DNA of 64,000 bases from an uncultured Rickettsiales bacterium. Lineage in GTDB: Bacteria > Pseudomonadota > Alphaproteobacteria > Rs-D84. The stretch is from positions 5,802 through 69,801 of the forward strand of contig URSG01000003.1 in assembly GCA_900550565.1 (NCBI GenBank). The letters run 5' to 3'. A model generated the notes under the pieces. It saw nothing but the letters and a program-made list of their open reading frames with translations, made no database searches and was not told the DNA's origin. A program made the position numbers and the translations under genes. Below, piece by piece: positions 58,079 through 64,000 of the stretch (positions within the stretch are counted from its first letter, which is position 1; the number at the start of each line of letters is the position of its first letter).

Positions 58079-59197
58079 ATGACCCAACCAAGACTTTTCG
58101 CATGCGTGGCGTGCGTGGGGCTGTTGTGTATGTCGCGTTCGGTGGCCGCACCGACCGAATATGTTGTTGCCATTGCGCCAGACGTGGCGCCTGTGGTTGC
58201 CGACCGTGGCGCATTTGATATGGTGCGCTGGGAATCTGTGCTGGACGATATTCGCACGCGTGCGGCGGCACAAAATATATCACGCGCAACGATTGACGCA
58301 ACATTGAAAAATCCGGCATTTATTCCAAATATTGTAAAGCGCGACCAGAATCAGTCTGAATTTAAACTGACGATGGACGGATACTTGGCACGCACCGTTG
58401 CGCCATCGCGCGTTGCAATGGGGCATAAAATGGCACATCGTTATCCGACGTTGTTACACCGCGTAGAACAGACCTATGGCGTCCAGCCACACGTTATTTT
58501 GGCATTTTGGGGTATGGAATCAAACTATGGTGCGCGTATGGCCGACCACCCGTTGCGTGACGCATTTGTCACATTGATATACGAGGGACGTCGTCAAACG
58601 TTCTTTACAAACCAGTTGTTGGCACTGATGAAAATTGCCGATAAAAACGGCGACGATGTTTCTAAATTTGGGGGCAGTTGGGCCGGCGCAATGGGACATT
58701 TCCAGTTTATACCAACAACGCTGGCGCAATATGGGGTTGATGGCAATGGCGACGGCAAAATAGACATCAGTGCCAGTGTTGGTGACGCAATGATGTCGGC
58801 CGGAAATTATCTGAATAAATTGGGGTGGAATCCGAACGAACGCATTGCGCGTCGTGTCGTATTACCGGCAGATTTTGATGTGTCGCTGTTGGACGGTAAA
58901 ACGAAAAAAACACTGGACGCCTGGGCGGCGATGGGCGTGACAAACCCAGATGGCACGGCACTGCCGTCGTCGGCAATGACCGCAGGATTGGTTGCAGACA
59001 CACTGGCGGTTCAAAATGCGCGTATGAATGCGGCAATCGCGCCAACTGATCCAAATGCAGTTGATACTGATGTCGCACCAATGCCGATGATAACAGCGTA
59101 TTTGACGTATCCAAATTTCTATCGGATAAAGCGGTGGAATAATTCTAATTGGTATGCAATCGCAATCAGCGAATTGTCCGACCAACTGCGCGATTGA
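58079..59197 (+). CDS. mltB: Membrane-bound lytic murein transglycosylase B-like
   Basis: 372 residues. A signal peptide (LFACVACVGLLCMSRSVAAP) is followed by the SLT_2 domain: ISRATIDATLKNPAFIPNIV, ILAFWGMESNYGARM with the catalytic Glu, GSWAGAMGHFQFIPTTLAQY, DGNGDGKIDISASVGDAMMS. It cleaves the glycan beta-1,4 bond with formation of 1,6-anhydroMurNAc. No lipobox Cys is placed at the cleavage site, so it is probably soluble periplasmic. The last about 70 residues are Ala/Asp-rich with a TM-less tail. A terminator follows. Confidence 0.95.
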   Translation: MTQPRLFACVACVGLLCMSRSVAAPTEYVVAIAPDVAPVVADRGAFDMVRWESVLDDIRTRAAAQNISRATIDATLKNPAFIPNIVKRDQNQSEFKLTMDGYLARTVAPSRVAMGHKMAHRYPTLLHRVEQTYGVQPHVILAFWGMESNYGARMADHPLRDAFVTLIYEGRRQTFFTNQLLALMKIADKNGDDVSKFGGSWAGAMGHFQFIPTTLAQYGVDGNGDGKIDISASVGDAMMSAGNYLNKLGWNPNERIARRVVLPADFDVSLLDGKTKKTLDAWAAMGVTNPDGTALPSSAMTAGLVADTLAVQNARMNAAIAPTDPNAVDTDVAPMPMITAYLTYPNFYRIKRWNNSNWYAIAISELSDQLRD

Positions 59198-59220
59198 TTT
59201 TTGTTCGTGCGCCTGTATTC

Positions 59221-59248
59221 GCCGATGCAAATGCGTCGGCATTTTTTT
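59221..59248 (+). terminator. mltB terminator
   Basis: GCCGA/TCGGC stem with inner TGC...GCG and a run of T residues. Confidence 0.75.
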
Positions 59249-59276
59249 GCGCCCAAATCCCCAGAAATAAAAATAA

Positions 59277-59305
59277 TTGATAAAGTGTATATTCTTTGAT
59301 AATCT
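59277..59305 (+). promoter_or_regulatory. Promoter of the acyltransferase-proS operon
   Basis: TTGATA (59277-59282), 17 nt, TAATCT (59300-59305), about 30 nt before ATG 59339. Confidence 0.5.
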
Positions 59306-59338
59306 TCCTGTTACAGATTGATATAAAAGGATGTATTT

Positions 59339-60298
59339 ATGGCTATCAAGGTACGCGATTACGAAGTACGTTTGGCACGAAACAAAGAAGAAAGAAAACA
59401 GGTGCGCCAGTTGCGCTATGCTGCATTTGTTGAAGAAGAGGGGGCATCTGTCACCGAAGAACAAAAAAATCTGCGTGAAGAATATGATTCGTATGATCGC
59501 TTTGCCGACTATATGTGCGTGTTGCACAATGGACGCGTGGTTGGAACGTATCGTATTATTGACCGTGCGGCGGCCGAAAAAATGGGCGGATTTTACACTG
59601 AAAACGAATTCAATATTTCCAAGATTAAAAAGGTGAACGGAAACATCGCCGAAATGTCACGTGCGTGCGTTGCGCGCGAATATCGTGAAAATGCGTTGGT
59701 TATGCGTATGTTGTGGGCTGGGTTGTCTGAATACGTTTTGCGTCGCAAGATTTTGGTTCTGTTTGGTGTTGCGTCGTGGGCGGGCGATAAACCGGTGGAA
59801 TCGGCCCAGGCGATTTCGTATTTGTATTATAATCATCTGTCGCCATTGCGTCTGCGTGCGACGGTGTTGCCAGAAAAATTTGCCGAAGGCGTCAATCCTA
59901 AATTATCCCAGATGAATATTTTGCCACGCGCATTTGTGGACGAGGTGGACGCCCGTGCGCAAATGACCCCGTTGGTCAAGGGCTATCTGCGTTTGGGGGC
60001 GACATTTGGTCGTGGCGTGTTTGTTGATAAGGCGTTCCACTCGTATGACGTTTTTGTTATGTTGGAAACGCGCAATATTGATCGCGTGTATCAAAAACAT
60101 TTCTTGGGCCGCGAAGATGCGCTGGACGGGTTCGCCGTCAAAGACAGTACGATGAAAACCCTGGGCAAGATTATACTGTCACCCGTGACAGGTCCATTCA
60201 AGGTTCTGGGGGCGTTTATTGAATTCTTGTTGCGCGAAGATGCCGCCGATGTTGAATACATAGAAGATTCAAAGGACGATGAAAATGCCGAACAATAA
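59339..60298 (+). CDS. olsB: OlsB-like ornithine/amino-acid N-acyltransferase (GNAT fold)
   Basis: 319 residues with an AAAAGGA SD 8 nt upstream. EVRLARNKEERKQVRQLRYA, FVEEEGASVTEEQKNLREEY, YMCVLHNGRVVGTYRIID and EMSRACVAREYRENALVMRM follow the acyltransferase/GNAT layout (hemolysin-like acyltransferase family) of OlsB, which attaches a 3-hydroxyacyl chain to ornithine. The C-terminal 60 residues (LSPVTGPFKVLGAFIEFLLR onward) form an extra amphipathic or membrane-associating tail. Next gene is a PlsC-type acyltransferase, the usual olsA partner. The exact amino-acid substrate is not proved. Confidence 0.8.
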   Translation: MAIKVRDYEVRLARNKEERKQVRQLRYAAFVEEEGASVTEEQKNLREEYDSYDRFADYMCVLHNGRVVGTYRIIDRAAAEKMGGFYTENEFNISKIKKVNGNIAEMSRACVAREYRENALVMRMLWAGLSEYVLRRKILVLFGVASWAGDKPVESAQAISYLYYNHLSPLRLRATVLPEKFAEGVNPKLSQMNILPRAFVDEVDARAQMTPLVKGYLRLGATFGRGVFVDKAFHSYDVFVMLETRNIDRVYQKHFLGREDALDGFAVKDSTMKTLGKIILSPVTGPFKVLGAFIEFLLREDAADVEYIEDSKDDENAEQ

Positions 60299-61130
60299 TG
60301 TGCGCACTGTGCGTCGTCCGAATATATTTCAAATATTATTTGGAACGTTAAAGTTTATTGCGTTTTGGATTGGCGTGATAATTCAGGTGCCGATTATATT
60401 TCTGTTGCCACGTGGGCGCGCGTCGGTCTGGTTTATGCGTGTGTTTATGCAGATATTGTTGTGGCTGGCCGGAATTCGCGTGACGGTGCACGGACGTATA
60501 TCATCACATCGCCCGTTGTTGGTGGTGTGCAATCATATGTCGCTGTTTGAAATTGCAACGTTCCCGGTCGCATTCGGGGGCAGTTTTGTTGCCAAGGCCG
60601 ATGTTCGCAACTGGCCATTGGTTGGTTGGATTTCGGAAAAGTTTGGCGTGGTGTTTGTTGATCGTCGTCCATCGCACGCACTGGAAGCGTTGACGGCCGT
60701 CCAGGAACGCGTAAAAAGTGTAAAGTATCCAATGTTCTTGTTCCCCGAAGGAACAACGACAAATGGCGCATACGTTAAACCGTTTAAAAGCACACTGTTT
60801 AATTTCGTTGAAAATTCTGATGTCGCGGTTCAGCCTATGGTGGTTAATTATCGCTTTCGCGATGGAACGCCAATTTCTGACGAAGACCTGGCCAATCACT
60901 ATGCGTATTTTGACAATAAAAAAATAGATATGGGCCCACGTGCCGTGCGCGAACGCAGCGCGTTTATGCAGGTGTTTCATATTATGATAATCGGTGGATT
61001 TCGTGTAGAAATCACAATTATGCCACCACCGCCCCTGGCGGGTATGGACAGAAAGCAGATTGCGGAAACCCTGCATAAAATGGTATCCGATAAATATATG
61101 GAACTAAAAAACCAAAAGACAAAAAAATGA
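60285..61130 (+). CDS. olsA: PlsC-family 1-acyl-glycerol acyltransferase (OlsA-like)
   Basis: 281 residues from ATG 60285 (AGGA 8 nt upstream; ATG 60279 is only 2 nt away from it). One TM segment (FWIGVIIQVPIIFLLPRGRA) precedes the PlsC domain: VVCNHMSLFEIATFPVAFGG is motif I, with Glu in place of the usual Asp of HX4D, then VDRRPSH, FLFPEGTTTNGAY (motif III) and VQPMVVNYRF. It acylates the lysolipid made by OlsB or another lysolipid. It overlaps olsB by 14 nt and proS by 4 nt, so expression is tightly coupled. Confidence 0.8.
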   Translation: MPNNNVRTVRRPNIFQILFGTLKFIAFWIGVIIQVPIIFLLPRGRASVWFMRVFMQILLWLAGIRVTVHGRISSHRPLLVVCNHMSLFEIATFPVAFGGSFVAKADVRNWPLVGWISEKFGVVFVDRRPSHALEALTAVQERVKSVKYPMFLFPEGTTTNGAYVKPFKSTLFNFVENSDVAVQPMVVNYRFRDGTPISDEDLANHYAYFDNKKIDMGPRAVRERSAFMQVFHIMIIGGFRVEITIMPPPPLAGMDRKQIAETLHKMVSDKYMELKNQKTKK

Positions 61131-62407
61131 AAATTGAAAATTTATGTGTAAAACGTTTGTATGGTGATGTCGCTGGCGCAACGACCCCGGGACACAAAAT
61201 GGCGGTCAAGGCCGGCTATATATACCAAACGTTTCAGGGCGGATACACACTGTCCCCATTGGGATGGCGCGTTGTTCGCAATATTGAAAACATTATCCGT
61301 GATGAAATGAACGCTATTGATGGTCAGGAAATCCTGATGCCGGTGGTCAGTGGCGCGGAAATTTGGAAACAATCCGGACGTTATGATACGGTTGATGTTT
61401 TGGCGAAATTCAAGGGCCGTGGCGGTGCTGATTATGTGCTGAACCCAACACACGAAGAAGTGGTTGTGGATTTTGTTAAATCGGTTCTGACGACATATCG
61501 CCAATTACCATTTATGGTGTACCAGATTCAGACAAAGTTTCGTGATGAATTGCGCGTGCGTGCGGGGCTGATTCGCACCCGTGAATTTATTATGAAGGAC
61601 GCGTATTCGTTCCACGAAACCCAGGCGGATTTAGAGGCATACTATGCCCGTCAACTGGCGGCGTACAAACGCATTTTTGCGCGTTGCGGCCTGCGTAATG
61701 TTGTGGACGTGCTGTCATCAACCGGTGACATGGGGGGCAATATCGCGCATGAATTCCAACTGATAAATGAAATGGGCGAAGATACCATTTACATGTGCGA
61801 TTGCGGATTTCGCGCGAACAAGGAAATGGTTGATGAAAACAATGAAAATTGCCCACACTGTGGCAAAATAATGCGCAAGGTTCGCGGGGTAGAGGTTGGT
61901 AATATTTTCCAGTTGGGGACAAAATATTCGGCGTCTATGAACCTGACGTACACGGCGGCCGATGGCACGGAAAAGCACCCGATTATGGGTTGCTATGGTA
62001 TTGGGGTTGGACGCACATTGGCGGCAATTTTGGAAGAAAGCGCGGATGAATACGGCCCACGTTGGAACATGGCCACGGCCCCGTTCGCAGTAGAGGTTAT
62101 CGCACTGCCGGACAAAGATGGTCGCACAGTGCCACTGGCAGAAAAAATCTATAATGATTTACGTGCCGCTGGTGTGGACACATTACTAGATACGCGTGAT
62201 GCGCGCGCTGGTGAAAAGTTTGCCGACGCCGACCTGGTTGCGGCACCAATTCGCCTGATTGTGTCACAAAAGAACCTGGCTAATAACGCCATAGAGGTTA
62301 AATATCGTGTGAACGATATGGATACGTCATCTATGCCGGGGACATTTGGTGTTGATACGTATGTCGCGGATGTGCAGCGCGCAATCCAGAAATTATCTGG
62401 CAAATAA
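61127..62407 (+). CDS. proS: Prolyl-tRNA synthetase, short form
   Basis: 426 residues versus about 570 in E. coli. Class II motifs: KAGYIYQTFQGGYTLSPLGW and motif 2 QIQTKFRDELRVRAGLIRTR, motif 3 GCYGIGVGRTLAAILEESA. The 180-residue editing (INS) domain between motifs 2 and 3 is missing, as in alphaproteobacterial and mitochondrial enzymes. A short zinc-ribbon-like MCDCGFRANKEMVDENNENC PHCG segment remains there. The C-terminal anticodon domain (VEVIALPDKDGRTVPLAEKI onward) is standard. A separate ProXp or YbaK protein would be needed to clear Ala-tRNA-Pro. It overlaps the acyltransferase gene by ATGA. Confidence 0.95.
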   Translation: MKIENLCVKRLYGDVAGATTPGHKMAVKAGYIYQTFQGGYTLSPLGWRVVRNIENIIRDEMNAIDGQEILMPVVSGAEIWKQSGRYDTVDVLAKFKGRGGADYVLNPTHEEVVVDFVKSVLTTYRQLPFMVYQIQTKFRDELRVRAGLIRTREFIMKDAYSFHETQADLEAYYARQLAAYKRIFARCGLRNVVDVLSSTGDMGGNIAHEFQLINEMGEDTIYMCDCGFRANKEMVDENNENCPHCGKIMRKVRGVEVGNIFQLGTKYSASMNLTYTAADGTEKHPIMGCYGIGVGRTLAAILEESADEYGPRWNMATAPFAVEVIALPDKDGRTVPLAEKIYNDLRAAGVDTLLDTRDARAGEKFADADLVAAPIRLIVSQKNLANNAIEVKYRVNDMDTSSMPGTFGVDTYVADVQRAIQKLSGK

Positions 62408-62432
62408 TCTGTAATTGGAAAGGGTCAGGATA

Positions 62433-62464
62433 AAAATCCCCTGGGCGCGCCCAGGGGATTTTTT
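62433..62464 (+). terminator. proS terminator
   Basis: AAAATCCCCTGGGCG/CGCCCAGGGGATTTT, a near-perfect long stem with a very short loop. Confidence 0.9.
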
Positions 62465-62542
62465 GACGGATTTTTAACTTGCAAAAATTGATATGAAACT
62501 ATACCCTGAGATATGAATCTTATGAGGAAAAAGGTGAACATA

Positions 62543-63382
62543 ATGCCACGTGTATCCGTACTGACACCGATTTATCGGACAGATGCATCGCATTTGCGCG
62601 AATGTATTGAGTCCATATTAAACCAGACATTTACAGATTTTGAATTTCTGATTCTGAATGACTCGCCCGATGCGACATACCTGCGTGATATTGTTAAATC
62701 GTATGGTGACAAACGTATCAAGTATATTGAAAACGACCACAATATGGGGATTTCTGCATCGCGTAATAAATTGCTGAAAATGGCACGTGGCCAGTACATT
62801 GCAATCTTTGACCACGATGATATTTCCGTACCAACACGCCTGATGCAACAGGTTGAATTTCTGGACGCAAACCCACACATTGGTGTGGTGTCGGGATGGT
62901 TGCAATGTTTTGGCGATAAAAACAGTATAGATAAAAATCCCGAGTGGGACACAGATATAAAAATCTGTTTGACTGAAAATTGTTATGTTGCACATACGGC
63001 AGCAATGATACGTAAATCTGTTTTGACCGACAACAACATAGAATACGAAGAAATTTACAGCCCAGCAGAAGATTATCGCCTGTGGGCTCGGTTGATGGAT
63101 GTGACAAACTTTCATAATTTGCAAACAGTTTTGGTTAAATATCGCACATTTGAAAAACAAACATCTGCGCGTCAACAGGCGCGTATGAGTCACAATCATC
63201 GTGCGGTTCAGTTGGATATAATCAATCGTTTTCCGGCATATTACGCCGCATGGCGTGATTCAGATGCGTGTCCAACCCGTTTTCGGTTGCGCCTGTTTGG
63301 AAAAATACCATTGATAAAAATAAAACATAACTGGGTTCAGTTGTTTGAGTTTATCCCCTTGTTCAAGATTAAATGGAGATAG
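62543..63382 (+). CDS. Family 2 glycosyltransferase
   Basis: 279 residues from ATG 62543 (GGTGA 6 nt upstream). PRVSVLTPIYRTDASHLREC, ILNQTFTDFEFLILNDSPD, NMGISASRNKLLKMARGQYI and the DxD-like DHDDIS are the GT-A signatures, and YSPAEDYRLWARLMDVT is the acceptor-domain segment. It transfers a sugar to a lipid carrier or polymer, with substrate unknown. An ATG at 62513, 7 nt after a TATACC box, would give a leaderless form. The homology start favours 62543. The next gene is a second GT2, so this may be the start of a surface-polysaccharide cluster. Confidence 0.9.
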   Translation: MPRVSVLTPIYRTDASHLRECIESILNQTFTDFEFLILNDSPDATYLRDIVKSYGDKRIKYIENDHNMGISASRNKLLKMARGQYIAIFDHDDISVPTRLMQQVEFLDANPHIGVVSGWLQCFGDKNSIDKNPEWDTDIKICLTENCYVAHTAAMIRKSVLTDNNIEYEEIYSPAEDYRLWARLMDVTNFHNLQTVLVKYRTFEKQTSARQQARMSHNHRAVQLDIINRFPAYYAAWRDSDACPTRFRLRLFGKIPLIKIKHNWVQLFEFIPLFKIKWR

Positions 63383-63384
63383 AT

Positions 63385-64000
63385 ATGGCCACTGTATCGA
63401 TAATAATGACGGCATTTAACCAAGCGCAATATATCGGTGAAGCCATTGACAGCGTATTAAAACAAGATTTTTCTGACTGGGAATTGATAGTAATTGATGA
63501 TGCCAGCACTGATGATACACTAAAAATTGCCAAACAGTACGCTAAATCAGATAATCGCATTTGTATCATTGCATTAAAAGAAAACACTGGTTCGCCGATT
63601 GTCCCACGTAATACTGGTGTTGCGCATGCCACAGGAAAATATATTTTACCATTGGATTCCGATGACAAATTGATGCCAACGTGTGTTTCAAAAATGGTTG
63701 CTGCCATGGAAATGGGGTTGGCCGATGTAATTTATTCCGATGTTGAATATTTCGGTGCGCGCAATGGATTGTTGAAGGTAGATTTGCCGACGCCTCGCAC
63801 GATGACAGACCATAATTGCGTTGTAAATACCGCCATGTATAAAAAATCAGATTTTGATAAATATAATGGCTATGACATAAATATGCGTGGCGGTTTAGAA
63901 GATTGGGAATTTTGGTTGAATTTCATCCAAGATGGTAAAAGTTTTTATCGTATTCCTGAAACACTGTTTATGTACCGCATTACAGATAATTCGCGTAATG
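63385..64000 (+). CDS. Family 2 glycosyltransferase, 3' end outside window
   Basis: 205 codons are visible from ATG 63385 and the frame is open at the window edge. VSIIMTAFNQAQYIGEAIDS, VLKQDFSDWELIVIDDASTD, PRNTGVAHATGKYILPLDSD (DxD at PLDSDD) and RGGLEDWEFWLNFIQDGKSF are typical GT-A segments, and it ends in YRIPETLFMYRITDNS. It starts 2 nt after the previous GT2 (GGAGATAG SD) and is similar in layout, so the pair may be a duplication in a polysaccharide or LPS-outer-core locus. Confidence 0.93.
   Translation, partial: MATVSIIMTAFNQAQYIGEAIDSVLKQDFSDWELIVIDDASTDDTLKIAKQYAKSDNRICIIALKENTGSPIVPRNTGVAHATGKYILPLDSDDKLMPTCVSKMVAAMEMGLADVIYSDVEYFGARNGLLKVDLPTPRTMTDHNCVVNTAMYKKSDFDKYNGYDINMRGGLEDWEFWLNFIQDGKSFYRIPETLFMYRITDNSRN

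Overview
The window is a moderate-GC bacterial chromosome segment that is almost fully coding. It carries genes and arrangements typical of Alphaproteobacteria: the GapR/DUF2312 nucleoid protein, a short ProRS without the editing insertion, an olsB-olsA-type acyltransferase pair, RNHCP and RmuC proteins, and the order tRNA-Trp, secE, nusG, rplK, rplA, rplJ, rplL, rpoB, rpoC. Many genes are on the short side, there are no transposases or integrases, and several predicted exported proteins are unfamiliar. I infer a small-genome, poorly studied alphaproteobacterium, possibly of the uncultured gut-associated RF32 type. That placement is a guess. TGA, TAA and TAG all act as stops, so the code is standard.

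Layout. 1-1.4 kb holds minus-strand small genes: the 3'-truncated end of an exported Cys-motif protein, rpmH, and two small unknown ORFs. 1.4-5.4 kb is gyrA, a MerR regulator and an APH-fold kinase. 5.4-7 kb has tRNA-Glu(CUC), an M23 peptidase and tRNA-Gln(UUG) with a duplicated 3' end. 7-12.6 kb is a MarR-controlled tripartite efflux operon whose RND pump lacks the usual proton-relay residues and whose adaptor is very short. 12.6-25.2 kb is housekeeping: a HAD phosphatase, RmuC, def-fmt-truA, a ComEC-like protein, RNHCP, GapR, pyruvate kinase, a SPOR-tailed D,D-carboxypeptidase, recR-rsmA and a Kef-type antiporter. 25.2-27.4 kb is lspA-yidC, and 27.4-28.2 kb has two conserved-looking unknown genes.

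28.4-33.0 kb is a minus-strand three-gene type IV secretion core operon (virB8, virB9, virB10). Its VirB9 has a C-terminal SPOR-like domain, and its VirB10 is about twice the usual length with an Ig-like N-terminal domain and a Cys-rich tail. This is the most distinctive module. 33.2-45.1 kb is the tRNA-Trp to rpoC transcription/translation block. 45-47.3 kb is a HAD protein, rpmF-plsX and an orphan mraZ. 47.5-52.4 kb has an unknown gene with a long leader, a PLD-family lipoprotein, and an 816-residue exported protein with six C-x6/7-C motifs. Two arrays of an 8-bp AGTGA-type tandem repeat sit directly behind terminators. 52.5-59.2 kb is ihfA, tRNA-Arg(CCU), a small Cys-rich membrane protein, an M13 peptidase with hemW, an outer-membrane barrel and MltB. 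59.3-62.4 kb is the olsB/olsA-like and proS operon, and the window ends in two family-2 glycosyltransferases, the last cut by the window edge.

A recurrent feature is promoters whose -10 box lies 6-7 nt before the start codon (M23 peptidase, a small coiled-coil protein, comEC, hemW). These predict leaderless mRNAs. The cell-envelope theme is strong: T4SS core, SPOR domains, lytic enzymes, efflux, barrel and lipid acyltransferases. Annotation rests on reading motifs only. No database search was possible.
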